Origin: Bacillus sp. V5-8f
Lineage (GTDB): Bacteria > Bacillota > Bacilli > Bacillales > DSM-1321
DNA: 64,000 nucleotides
NCBI RefSeq assembly: GCF_002863565.1
Contig: NZ_PGUW01000001.1
Coordinates: 334,909-398,908, forward strand
Reading direction: 5' to 3'
Every line of letters begins with the position of its first letter. The stretch's first letter is position 1. Both the position numbers and the translations under genes were made by a program. Below the pieces are notes generated by a model. That model was not told where the DNA came from. It saw nothing but the letters and a program-made list of their open reading frames with translations, and ran no database searches. Shown one piece after another: positions 16,338 through 24,751 of the stretch.

Positions 16338-18554
16338 CTATAAAATCTCTAATTCCACAATAACTTTAAACAAATCACCATCTACCTCAACCTCCATGCT
16401 ACCGTCATGAAGGTCGACAATGGATTTGGCAATCGCAAGGCCGAGCCCCGAACCTTCCGTATGCCGAGAAGTATCCCCGCGTTTAAAGCGTTCCATCAGT
16501 TCGTCAATATTTCCTCCCAGCTCGTATTTCGTGACGTTTTTAAACGTGATTTTTACGTGGCTGTTCTCTTGCTCCAGCTGAATATATACCCTTGTATGTT
16601 CTAATGAATACTTCAAGATATTGCCTATCAGGTTATCAAAGACCCTCCATAGTTTTTGTCCATCCACAAATGCATGCACAGGCTTTTCTGGAGTGGAAAC
16701 CCTGAATAAAAGTGTTGATTCTTGGATCCGTTCATCATGTTCGGCCAGTGCTTGCTGCAAAAGCTGGACGATATCCACCCTCTCCTTGGAGAGTTCTATA
16801 TTACCGCTCGCCATCTTGGAAGCCTCGAACAAATCTTCAATTAGAACCTTCAGCCGCTTCGATTTGCGGTCGATAATCTGGATATAGGCATCCCGATCTT
16901 CTGATGTCAAATCAGGTGTTTTTAAGAGTTCTGTGTATGATATGATGGACGTTAACGGAGTTCTAAGGTCATGGCTGACATTTGTAATCAGTTCGGTCTT
17001 CAGCCGCTCGCTTTTGGCTTGGGCTTTTTGCGAAGATTTCACACCATGTTTAATCATGTTGATATTCCCTGCCAGCCTGGCAAATACAGAACGTCCTTTT
17101 ACAGGCAGGTCTGGCTCGAAATTCCCCATTGCCAGCTCATCGGAATTATGGAAGATCATATTGAAATAAGCCAGGCGTTTAACAAGAAGCAGAAGGCTAG
17201 GGATGGTGACCAAAATGAATAGAATCATATACACTAAGATTAAATTTGAATTGTAAACGAGAAACCCGACACCAAAGCCGGAAGCAAAGATCACAATTAA
17301 CAGCAGGAGCATTTGCACGGCAACACTTTTATTTAAAAATAATTGGGTAAAGATGCGGTACCCTTTATAAACAAGGCTTCCCCTCCATTGTTCTTTCGAT
17401 ATGCCATTTCTTTGGAAGTCCGGAATCAATAAGCATGCCTGCAGGATCGTGATAGCCATTAAGGCACTTGCCATTAATAAGGAGTAACCCAAATCAATGA
17501 AAGAATTATAGAAGTCATAATAATAAATATTGGTAAAAAACCCTACTGGTAGTGTCGTGAATAATAAACTCATTAAGAACACGATAATTCTGATATCTAT
17601 GGGAATCCGCTTATAATGATCTCGCCAATTTAAGGAGGAAACCAGACGAAGCGGCTTCGTTTTTCTATACATAAATACACTTATCAGCAAAGCAACAATT
17701 CCAACGCTTGAGAATACATAGAAAAATATTTTTCTTGTTTCATAATCCTGAAATCGAATCATCATCTGGTTGTCACGGGACAAAGATTTCGGCACAGCGA
17801 TAGCTCCTTCAAACGTTTGTCCATTCCCAGCGATCAGCTGTTGCAACTCATCCACAGCAAGCCCCATAAAAGTGGAACGCCCTTCTATTGACAGGTAACC
17901 TTCAGATTGGGAGTAATGCTGGATAAACAACATTTCCTTATTATTCATGACCTTATTTATTGATTCCTCGTCCACAGCATTAAGGTTTGTATATTCCTTC
18001 CCTGTTTTTGTATTTTGCAGATAATATTTAAATGACGATTTATATCCCTCAAACTCTGCATTGTATTGATTCCTGTCCCGGAAAAATTCATCAATTTTCT
18101 TTTGCTTTTCTTCTAGCACTTTTTTGCGCACATGTTCATCATCTTTGAAATTGTTGGTGATGTCTTGAATTTTTTTATCTCTTTCGGCTATATACAGATT
18201 GGCCACATTTTTATTGCCTGCCGTCACTGCGTCCTGGATCATTGGATCATATTGTCCGTTAATGCTCGCAACTTGTTCAGGTAGACTGCCGTAACGGCTA
18301 CGGTGCTCCTCGATTTCTTCCTGGGATATAGTTATTCCTTGTCTTAATTCTTCCTTTGTCATATCATGAAGCTCAAAAAGGCTTAGAAGATCAATGAATT
18401 GGTTTAATTCCGCATCAAATTGATCCGATTGGAAAAAGTCCTTCCCAATAAATTGGCTCCCTTTCGAAAAGACCATCCATAAACCACTGATTCCAACTGT
18501 GAGTAAAAACACCCAGACAGCACTGATTATTCTATTTTTCCATTTTGTATCCAA
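16338..18554 (-). CDS. Multi-pass sensor histidine kinase, VanS-like catalytic core
   Basis: A 738-residue kinase. The N-terminus has one transmembrane helix (about 10-30), a large extracytoplasmic domain (about 31-268) and then six or seven more helices (about 270-465), a linker, a HisKA domain with NVSHDLRTPLTSI (His near 525) and an HATPase domain ending GSGLGLAIAKSIVDLHDG. The G1 box DxGxG is replaced by NVTKYELGG, as is normal for VanS-like kinases. The gene starts at TTG 18554 inside the response-regulator gene (23-base overlap). The signal is unknown; the extracytoplasmic domain suggests an envelope cue. Confidence 0.88.
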   Translation of the reverse strand: MDTKWKNRIISAVWVFLLTVGISGLWMVFSKGSQFIGKDFFQSDQFDAELNQFIDLLSLFELHDMTKEELRQGITISQEEIEEHRSRYGSLPEQVASINGQYDPMIQDAVTAGNKNVANLYIAERDKKIQDITNNFKDDEHVRKKVLEEKQKKIDEFFRDRNQYNAEFEGYKSSFKYYLQNTKTGKEYTNLNAVDEESINKVMNNKEMLFIQHYSQSEGYLSIEGRSTFMGLAVDELQQLIAGNGQTFEGAIAVPKSLSRDNQMMIRFQDYETRKIFFYVFSSVGIVALLISVFMYRKTKPLRLVSSLNWRDHYKRIPIDIRIIVFLMSLLFTTLPVGFFTNIYYYDFYNSFIDLGYSLLMASALMAITILQACLLIPDFQRNGISKEQWRGSLVYKGYRIFTQLFLNKSVAVQMLLLLIVIFASGFGVGFLVYNSNLILVYMILFILVTIPSLLLLVKRLAYFNMIFHNSDELAMGNFEPDLPVKGRSVFARLAGNINMIKHGVKSSQKAQAKSERLKTELITNVSHDLRTPLTSIISYTELLKTPDLTSEDRDAYIQIIDRKSKRLKVLIEDLFEASKMASGNIELSKERVDIVQLLQQALAEHDERIQESTLLFRVSTPEKPVHAFVDGQKLWRVFDNLIGNILKYSLEHTRVYIQLEQENSHVKITFKNVTKYELGGNIDELMERFKRGDTSRHTEGSGLGLAIAKSIVDLHDGSMEVEVDGDLFKVIVELEIL

Positions 18555-19224
18555 TTCCCCATACCACCTTTAAATGCCTTGGATTTTTTGGATCAATTTC
18601 GATTTTCTCCCGGATCTTCCGAATATGGACAGCCACCGTATTCTCGGCGTTATAACAAGGCTCCCTCCACACCCGTTCATAAATCTCACTGATTGAGAAG
18701 ACTCTTCCAGCATGAGACATGAGCAGCTCCACTATTTTGTATTCAATCGGGGTTAACTTAACTGCCTCTCCATGGATCGCCACTTCTTTGGCTTCTTTAT
18801 CAAGGGTCAGGCCGTTTAGGTCAATCTTAGTATCTTTCCCCTCGTATGTACCAAGCGTCACATAACGTCTGAGCTGTGATTTTACCCGGGCAATCAATTC
18901 TAAGGGGTTGAATGGCTTTGTAACATAATCATCAGCGCCGACCTGCAGGCCAAGAATCTTGTCTGTATCTTCACTTTTAGCGCTTAAAATAATAATCGGA
19001 ATATTTTTTTGTTCTCGAATTTTAAATGTGGTCGAAATTCCATCCAAGCGGGGCATCATGACATCCAGGATAATTAGATGCACCGTATTTTCTTCTAGTT
19101 TTTCCAAAGCTTCGATACCATCATGCGCTTTCATTACGGTTATGCCTTCATTCTTTAGGTATATCTCAATGGCGTCCCGGATCTCTTTTTCATCATCCAC
19201 AACCAGCACATTAAATTGACTCAT
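18532..19224 (-). CDS. OmpR/PhoB-family response regulator, VanR-like
   Basis: A 230-residue regulator with receiver domain (D54 in LIILDVMMPR, K in YVTKPFNPLE) and a C-terminal winged helix (about 130-228) with the NTVAVHIRKIREKI recognition helix. It pairs with the overlapping downstream sensor kinase. The start ATG 19224 follows GAAAGGAG. No VanHAX, bacitracin transporter or other target genes are nearby, so the regulon is unknown. Confidence 0.92.
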   Translation of the reverse strand: MSQFNVLVVDDEKEIRDAIEIYLKNEGITVMKAHDGIEALEKLEENTVHLIILDVMMPRLDGISTTFKIREQKNIPIIILSAKSEDTDKILGLQVGADDYVTKPFNPLELIARVKSQLRRYVTLGTYEGKDTKIDLNGLTLDKEAKEVAIHGEAVKLTPIEYKIVELLMSHAGRVFSISEIYERVWREPCYNAENTVAVHIRKIREKIEIDPKNPRHLKVVWGIGYKMEK

Positions 19225-19356
19225 ATTCTCACTCTCCTTTCGAAATTATATCATGTTCCTTAATTTGGAATTATCTTTATTCTAGCCTGCAAATCTTAAC
19301 ATTCCCTTAGTGAATTTCTTAATAGTTTCTTAAGAAAACCGTTCAAATTTTTGAAC

Positions 19357-19383
19357 AAAAAAACCGCCCTATGATATGAGCGG
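19357..19383 (-). terminator. Orphan terminator-like hairpin upstream of the response-regulator gene
   Basis: CCGCTC pairs with GGGCGG (one G-U) and is followed on the minus strand by T7, about 130 bases before the regulator gene. No minus-strand gene lies upstream, so it would end a short transcript starting in 19390-19570 or attenuate the regulator operon. The rest of the 352-base gap between the two divergent genes shows nothing else I can name. Confidence 0.4.
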
Positions 19384-19576
19384 CAGCTTGACGTGGTTTA
19401 CTACGCAAACATTGGTAAAGAATGTTACATGAAATGCGTCATCAAGTTAAAAAGAATCTGTCCTTACAACATTTTTCATTCCTTCATGAATTGCTAACCT
19501 TTTACCAGTTTGATATATTGGTTGAATATAACATATTGAAATTATTTTCAGATAATTAGAAAGAGGCGCAGGTTAA

Positions 19577-20488
19577 ATGAAAAAACATTATGTCCTCACA
19601 TTCCTTATTCTTGCGAATCTGTTTTGGGCAGGCAACTATGTATTTGGCCAATATGTGGTGACGGAATTGTCCCCGCTTCAAATGACGTTTTTACGTTGGC
19701 TGATCGCCTTCTGTCTTTTGTTCCCTATCGCGCATGTTATCGAGCGCCCAAATTGGAGGATGGTATGGAAACAGTGGAAGATTCTTATTGTCATGGCTCT
19801 ATTGGGAATAGTCGGATATAACTTCTTGCTTTATGAAGCCCTTCGTTTTACAACGGCTATGAATGCTTCGCTTGTGAATTCAATCAATCCAGCTATCATT
19901 GTCCTTTTTTCTTCTTTGCTTCTGAAAGAGAGGATTTCCCTAATCAATGGAATTGGCCTGATGGTTTCCCTGTTCGGTGTCCTTCTTGTTTTAACTAACG
20001 GGCACCTTGAACAAATCTTTCATCTCCATTTTAATAGGGGTGACCTCCTAATGCTGGTAGCAATATTGGTATGGACGTTTTATTCCATTATAGGGAGAAC
20101 CATTAAAGAGGTTCCTCCGATTTCTGCAACGGCGGCTTCTGTATTGATTGGGCTATTATTCCTGTTGCCCTTTATCAGCTCTTCAGGTTTTCAATTTCCA
20201 GAAAGCAAGAAAGCCATCTTGGGGATGCTCTATATCGGGATTTTCCCTTCAGTTGGATCCTTTGTATTCTGGAATGTGGCCGTTCGCCAGATTGGGCCGA
20301 GTCGTGCGGGAATATTCTTAAATTTAATTGCGGTGTTTACAGCAATCTTAAGTCTGCTATTAGGAAAAAACATCACTTTCGTCCAGATTCTTGGAGGCAT
20401 TTTTGTCTTCATTGGCGTATATCTAACGAGCCAGATTAAAAAAGCAGAAACGACCGTTCATTCAGAAGTAAAGGCTGCAAATCACTAA
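19577..20488 (+). CDS. EamA/DMT-family transporter
   Basis: A 303-residue protein with ten predicted membrane helices in two EamA repeats (about 8-140 and 155-295), beginning YVLTFLILANLFWAGNYVFG, the DMT superfamily pattern. Such proteins export amino acids, nucleosides or other metabolites; the substrate cannot be deduced. AGAGGCGCAGGTTAA is a modest ribosome-binding region before ATG 19577. It is divergent from the VanRS-like system and monocistronic. Confidence 0.87.
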   Translation: MKKHYVLTFLILANLFWAGNYVFGQYVVTELSPLQMTFLRWLIAFCLLFPIAHVIERPNWRMVWKQWKILIVMALLGIVGYNFLLYEALRFTTAMNASLVNSINPAIIVLFSSLLLKERISLINGIGLMVSLFGVLLVLTNGHLEQIFHLHFNRGDLLMLVAILVWTFYSIIGRTIKEVPPISATAASVLIGLLFLLPFISSSGFQFPESKKAILGMLYIGIFPSVGSFVFWNVAVRQIGPSRAGIFLNLIAVFTAILSLLLGKNITFVQILGGIFVFIGVYLTSQIKKAETTVHSEVKAANH

Positions 20489-20739
20489 AGGGTATTCTGG
20501 TACTTTTTAACAAGTAAAAAAATAAAACCTTCTTAATTTAAATAAAGAAGTAGAACAGACTAGGTCCGCTACATCCAGGTGGCAATCCCTTTGGGACCTT
20601 CATTCTGCCAACCCAAGTTACACCAAGGCTCGCCAAACGGTTTCGGAAATGAAATCGCCTATATACTGAAAAACATTTTACTTCTACCATTATTTTTGTT
20701 ACATTCTAAATATTTAAGAAAACAAGAGGAGAATTCATT

Positions 20740-21858
20740 ATGGAGAAAACCATCGATTCATTGCAACGCAAAACAGCTCCCTTTCGAGCCGACCAGGTTG
20801 GCAGTCTATTAAGGACGGACCGAATTAAACAAGCACGCTTGCAAAAAGCTTCCGGAGAGATTACAGCAGAACAGCTTAGAAATATTGAAGATGAAGAAAT
20901 CACTCGAATTGTAGGTAAACAAAAAGAAACAGGTCTCGAGGTCGTAACGGATGGAGAATTCCGCCGTGGCTGGTGGCATTTCGATTTTCTGGAAGACCTT
21001 GATGGCGTGGAACGTTTTGAAGCAGACCAAGGGATTCAATTCCATCAGAAGCAAACGAAATCCCGCGGCATTAAGGTAACAGGCAAGCTGGATTTCACTG
21101 ACCACCCTATGCTTGCGGATTATAAATTCCTTCATAGCATCGCAGGGGACCACACCGCTAAAATGACGATTCCAAGCCCAAGCATGCTGCATTTCAGAGG
21201 CGACATTGAGAAGAGTGCTTACAGCAATCAAGAGGAGTTTTTCCATGACTTGGGACAGACATATAAAAAGGCCATTCAAGCCTTCTATGACGCTGGATGC
21301 CGCTATCTGCAAATGGATGATACTTCCTGGGCCTACCTTTGCTCTGAAGAACAAAAGGAGCAAATTAGAGCAAAGGGATGGAATCCGGAAGAATTGAGCA
21401 GTTTATATGCTAAAACTATTAACGAAGCGGTGGCAGGCCGTCCAGATGACATGAAAATTACCATGCATATCTGCCGTGGAAATTTCCGTTCAACCTGGAT
21501 TTCATCCGGAGGGTACGAGCCAGTTGCGGAAGTGCTTTTTGATAACCTTAACATCGATGGATTTTTCCTCGAATATGACAGTGAACGTGCAGGAGGATTC
21601 GAACCTCTTCGATTCGTAAAAAGGCCTGACCTGCAAATTGTACTCGGATTGATCACATCCAAATTCGGTGAACTGGAGAATCCTGATGATATCAAACGCC
21701 GCATCGATGAAGCATCCCGTTTTGTGGATCTAAGCCAACTATGCCTTAGCCCTCAGTGCGGCTTTGCCTCAACGGAAGAAGGGAACCTACTAACCGAAGA
21801 ACAGCAATGGGCGAAACTTGCACATGTAGTCAATATTGCAAACGACGTATGGAAATAA
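20740..21858 (+). CDS. MetE C-terminal-like protein (YxjG/YxjH family)
   Basis: A 372-residue single-domain Meth_synt_2 protein. Zinc-ligand motifs are present: HICRGNF (about 241-247) and the C-terminal QLCLSPQCGFAS (about 330-341). It corresponds to the catalytic half of cobalamin-independent methionine synthase, as B. subtilis YxjG/YxjH, which likely methylate homocysteine. In B. subtilis those genes are under an S-box riboswitch; the 250-base upstream region here contains no S-box core that I can see. GAGGAGAATTCATT precedes ATG. A GC-rich terminator hairpin follows. Confidence 0.88.
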   Translation: MEKTIDSLQRKTAPFRADQVGSLLRTDRIKQARLQKASGEITAEQLRNIEDEEITRIVGKQKETGLEVVTDGEFRRGWWHFDFLEDLDGVERFEADQGIQFHQKQTKSRGIKVTGKLDFTDHPMLADYKFLHSIAGDHTAKMTIPSPSMLHFRGDIEKSAYSNQEEFFHDLGQTYKKAIQAFYDAGCRYLQMDDTSWAYLCSEEQKEQIRAKGWNPEELSSLYAKTINEAVAGRPDDMKITMHICRGNFRSTWISSGGYEPVAEVLFDNLNIDGFFLEYDSERAGGFEPLRFVKRPDLQIVLGLITSKFGELENPDDIKRRIDEASRFVDLSQLCLSPQCGFASTEEGNLLTEEQQWAKLAHVVNIANDVWK

Positions 21859-21891
21859 TGGGGTAATCCCCCTCTACTTTACCACATCACC

Positions 21892-21919
21892 GCGCCGGGG
21901 GTCTGACCCCCGGCGCTTT
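21892..21919 (+). terminator. GC-rich terminator (dispersed palindrome family)
   Basis: An 11-bp perfect stem (GCGCCGGGGGT / ACCCCCGGCGC) with a CTG loop is followed by TTTAAA, 33 bases after the MetE-like stop. Its core GGGGGTCTGACCCCC is shared with other hairpins in the window. Confidence 0.85.
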
Positions 21920-22003
21920 AAATTAACAAAGCCTCATGATTTTCATTCTTTCGTCTGGTTTTGATATGATAGAACTAAGATGGAAAAAGGAGATGAATGG
22001 AAA

Positions 22004-22939
22004 ATGGTTGAAAAGAAGCGTCTCGGAAAAACTGATTTATTTGTGAATCCTATTGGGCTTGGTACAAATGCTGTTGGCGGGCATAATATTTACCCGAACC
22101 TGAGTGATGAAACAGGGAAAGATATTGTCCGCACAGCGATTGAAAGTGGTATAAATTTCTTTGACACTGCTTATTTCTATGGCCCAGAACGCTCAGAGGA
22201 GCTAATTGGGGAGGTTATCAAAGAAAGAGGCAATCGTTCAGAAGCCGTGATTGCTACGAAGGGTGCGCATAAATTTGTCAATGGTGCGATTGTCTTTGAT
22301 AATTCACCTTCATTTTTAAGGGAAGCAGTTGAGAGCAGCTTAAAGAGGCTCCAAACCGATTACCTCGATTTGTTCTACATTCATTTCCCTGATGAAGAGA
22401 CACCAAAGGATGAAGCTGTAGGAGCTTTACAAGAATTAAAAGATGCCGGAAAAATTAGAGCGATTGGTGTATCGAATTTCTCTATCGAACAGCTAAAAGA
22501 AGCAAACAAAGACGGCTATGTAGATGTTTTGCAATCAGAATATAATCTTTTTAACCGCGAAGTGGAGAAGGAAATATTGCCATATACGACTGAACATAAG
22601 ATTTCTTTTGTTCCTTATTTTCCTCTTGCCGCCGGATTATTAGGCGGAAAGTACACGAAGGAAACGACATTTGATGATGGGCGTGCCAAGAACCCGCTTT
22701 TTCAGGGAGAGGCGTTTATCCGTAACCTGGAAAAGGTGGAACAGGTGCGTGAAATAGCCAACGCGAAAAATGCAGAAGTAGCACATGTGGTTCTCGCGTG
22801 GTACTTGACTCGCGACTCAATCGATGCGTTAATTCCAGGTGCAAAACGCCCAGAACAGGTAGCAAATAATCTTAAAACGCTAGATGTCCAATTAACGGAT
22901 GAAGAGATTAAAAAAATCAGTGATATTTTTCAGGCTTAA
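22004..22939 (+). CDS. Aldo/keto reductase
   Basis: A 311-residue AKR with the TIM-barrel signature: catalytic [19 protein letters not shown] (Asp and Tyr, about residues 46-64), the lysine in [22 protein letters not shown] and the cofactor region [13 protein letters not shown] near the end. It reduces aldehydes or ketones with NADPH; substrate unknown. An in-frame ATG at 21980 would add eight residues, but AAAGGAG at 21986-21992 fits ATG 22004 (11-base spacer) and the family begins there. The gene ends before a hairpin of the dispersed family. Confidence 0.88.
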   Translation: MVEKKRLGKTDLFVNPIGLGTNAVGGHNIYPNLSDETGKDIVRTAIESGINFFDTAYFYGPERSEELIGEVIKERGNRSEAVIATKGAHKFVNGAIVFDNSPSFLREAVESSLKRLQTDYLDLFYIHFPDEETPKDEAVGALQELKDAGKIRAIGVSNFSIEQLKEANKDGYVDVLQSEYNLFNREVEKEILPYTTEHKISFVPYFPLAAGLLGGKYTKETTFDDGRAKNPLFQGEAFIRNLEKVEQVREIANAKNAEVAHVVLAWYLTRDSIDALIPGAKRPEQVANNLKTLDVQLTDEEIKKISDIFQA

Positions 22940-22960
22940 CATCCATCAAAGATAAAAGTT

Positions 22961-23012
22961 GGGGTCAGTCCCCCGTCGCTGTACTGCGGTACAGTACTGG
23001 GGGACTGACCCC
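22961..23012. terminator. Hairpin between convergent genes (dispersed palindrome family)
   Basis: GGGGTCAGTCCCCC pairs with GGGGGACTGACCCC, with a further GTACTG/CAGTAC stem inside. It lies between the aldo/keto reductase and the convergent methyltransferase gene and probably terminates one or both. Confidence 0.8.
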
Positions 23013-23019
23013 AGATACA

Positions 23020-23754
23020 TCAAGGTTTTTTCACTCTGAATACCCGGTATCCTAGTTTTTCTCCATACGTCATGAGCAGATGATGGTGGGTTTCGATTAT
23101 AGCTTCTATCTGTGGGTCAATATTGTTTATCAAAAGCATTTCCGGGGGCGGTTCATTCTCCTCAACTATATATTCTTCCAGTTCTTCCATAATCGAGTTG
23201 GCCTTAAGGATGTCAACTTCTTCAAATCCAGCATGATCAAAAGCATCTAACCACTCATCCTCAGTCAATATATCCTTCATTTCATAAAAACCCATAATTT
23301 CTGATTTTTCTTGGCTTTTCAAGCTTTGTTCCGCAGTCATATCCACGTTGATCAATATACCGCCAGATTTCAGCACGTGAAAATATTCGGCCAATGTTGT
23401 CTCAATATCGGTAAAAGCCGTCGAAGACTCCGCAATAATATAGTCAAAACTATTTTCAGGAAAAGGAAGTTCTTCCAAACTGCCCTCCGAAAGGGTTACC
23501 AGAAGCTTTTCTTTCGTAAACCTTCCTGTTGCCGCCTTGATCATTTCAGAATGGGCATCGATGGCAAAGACGTTGCAACCAAAGGTTTTTACCAAGTATG
23601 CCGATGTTTGGCCAGTCCCGCATCCTGCATCCAGGATTTGTGTCTGACAACCGATATCCTCCCTTTCGAGAATCAGTTTTGTAAGAGCAAATCCCCCTGG
23701 GTGCGCACCCTCTATTTGATAAAAAGCCAAAGCATCTTGGTATGAATATTTCAC
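23020..23754 (-). CDS. Class I SAM-dependent methyltransferase
   Basis: A 244-residue protein with motif I ILDAGCGTGQTSAYL (about 40-54), a motif II acidic residue in VFAIDAHSEM and LPFPENSFDYIIAES (about 96-110). This is the Methyltransf_11 pattern, common for small-molecule methyltransferases. Substrate unknown. Start GTG 23754 follows CTGGAGGAG. A C-terminal 40-residue tail is rich in acidic residues. It is monocistronic. Confidence 0.85.
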   Translation of the reverse strand: MKYSYQDALAFYQIEGAHPGGFALTKLILEREDIGCQTQILDAGCGTGQTSAYLVKTFGCNVFAIDAHSEMIKAATGRFTKEKLLVTLSEGSLEELPFPENSFDYIIAESSTAFTDIETTLAEYFHVLKSGGILINVDMTAEQSLKSQEKSEIMGFYEMKDILTEDEWLDAFDHAGFEEVDILKANSIMEELEEYIVEENEPPPEMLLINNIDPQIEAIIETHHHLLMTYGEKLGYRVFRVKKP

Positions 23755-23936
23755 AGTATCTACTCCTCCAGATTAGTTTCAAATTTGGTCTATTTTATGA
23801 AAGGCCGCCGCTAATTGATATTGGTGGGGCTTGTATTCTATCTATTTTTCCACGTTCGCCTTGTGTGTATATCTAGTCCAAATTGATACATTGAACATAA
23901 CCTATTTATGAATATAAAAATTGGAGGTGTAGAATT

Positions 23937-24236
23937 TTGTCTAGAAATGATATTTATCATCAGTGCAATCGGGGTATTGGCAGATGTGTACAGTTAACTA
24001 TGAAAGATGGCAGTGTTCATAGGGGAATCATTGACCGAGTCACACGGAACAGAGTATATCTCCGGCCTATTGGCGGGCGACGAAACTTTGGCGGGTTTGG
24101 TTCCGGCTGGGGTGGCTACGGTGGATATGGTGGATATGGTGGATATGACGGCTGGGGCTGGGGCTTAGGAGCAGCAGCACTCGGATTTTCTATCGGGGCG
24201 ATTGCAGCGTTAGCGTTCATTCCGTTTTTCTGGTAA
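23937..24236 (+). CDS. Small Gly/Tyr-rich protein with Sm-like N-terminus
   Basis: A 99-residue protein starting at TTG 23937, eight bases after GGAGGTG. Residues 12-45 (GRCVQLTMKDGSVHRGIIDR) resemble an Sm/LSm-type beta-sheet: a short strand, a turn and an alternating hydrophobic strand. Residues 49-78 are Gly/Tyr/Trp repeats (YGGYGGYGG), and the last 20 form one hydrophobic helix. No known name; Gly-rich short proteins of this kind occur among spore-coat-associated proteins of Bacillus. CATAACCTA at 23896-23904 matches the sigma-K -10 pattern CATANNNTA, but the -35 is weak. Confidence 0.7.
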   Translation: MSRNDIYHQCNRGIGRCVQLTMKDGSVHRGIIDRVTRNRVYLRPIGGRRNFGGFGSGWGGYGGYGGYGGYDGWGWGLGAAALGFSIGAIAALAFIPFFW

Positions 24237-24246
24237 AAAAATAGCT

Positions 24247-24275
24247 GGCTGCCGGGCACTCACGGCAGCCTATTT
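24247..24275 (+). terminator. Terminator of the Gly-rich small protein gene
   Basis: GGCTGCCG pairs with CGGCAGCC, followed by TATTT, ten bases after the stop. Confidence 0.8.
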
Positions 24276-24279
24276 CCTA

Positions 24280-24624
24280 TTAAATCAAATTATCAGGATC
24301 TTCATCCATATAAAATCCTCCTGGATTAAATTGATATAAAACTAAATCTATGTGACCTGCTTTAATTTCGATTCCCTCTTTCTCCAACAAAAATTTTTGC
24401 AAGGCATTTGATTCATTATCCTTTATGGCCACCTGCCCTTTTGAATTAACAATTCTATGCCACGGCAGACTATATTTATCGCTCATGGAATGAAGGATCC
24501 GAACGATCTGCCTTGCACCGCGGGGACTGCCAGCAAGCCTCGCAACCTGGCCATATGTCATAACTTTTCCTTCCGGGACCGACTGTATAATTTCTATTGC
24601 TCTCATTGTAAATGGTATTGCCAT
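24280..24624 (-). CDS. Alkyltransferase-like (ATL) DNA-repair protein
   Basis: A 114-residue MGMT-family DNA-binding domain. The active-site PCHR of O6-alkylguanine transferases is changed to PWHR (SLPWHRIVNSKGQ), the signature of ATL proteins, which bind alkylated guanine and hand it to nucleotide-excision repair without transferring the alkyl group. VMTYGQVARLAGSPRGARQI is the helix-turn-helix. A GTG at 24636 after GGAGG could add four residues; the family begins at MAIPFT, so ATG 24624 is used. It is unlinked to ada or alkA genes here. Confidence 0.87.
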   Translation of the reverse strand: MAIPFTMRAIEIIQSVPEGKVMTYGQVARLAGSPRGARQIVRILHSMSDKYSLPWHRIVNSKGQVAIKDNESNALQKFLLEKEGIEIKAGHIDLVLYQFNPGGFYMDEDPDNLI

Positions 24625-24703
24625 GCTGCCTCTCACTCACTCCTCCATGAAGATCCATACTTTATTATCCGACAAGAAATAAAAGATTAAAACATTTATA
24701 CAC

Positions 24704-24728
24704 AAAAAGGGACAGCCTAAGCTATCCC
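24704..24728 (-). terminator. Terminator of the L,D-transpeptidase gene
   Basis: GGGATAGC pairs with GCTGTCCC (one G-U) around a 4-base loop, followed on the minus strand by T5, 23 bases after the stop. Confidence 0.8.
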
Positions 24729-24751
24729 ATATTGATACACATTCTATTGAT

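Noticed and set aside
20530..20739. Possible S-box riboswitch before the MetE-like gene
   Set aside because: GGTGGCAA and GGGACC strings occur, but the conserved S-box core (GATGAAG, GGCAACC, GGTGCTAA) is absent.
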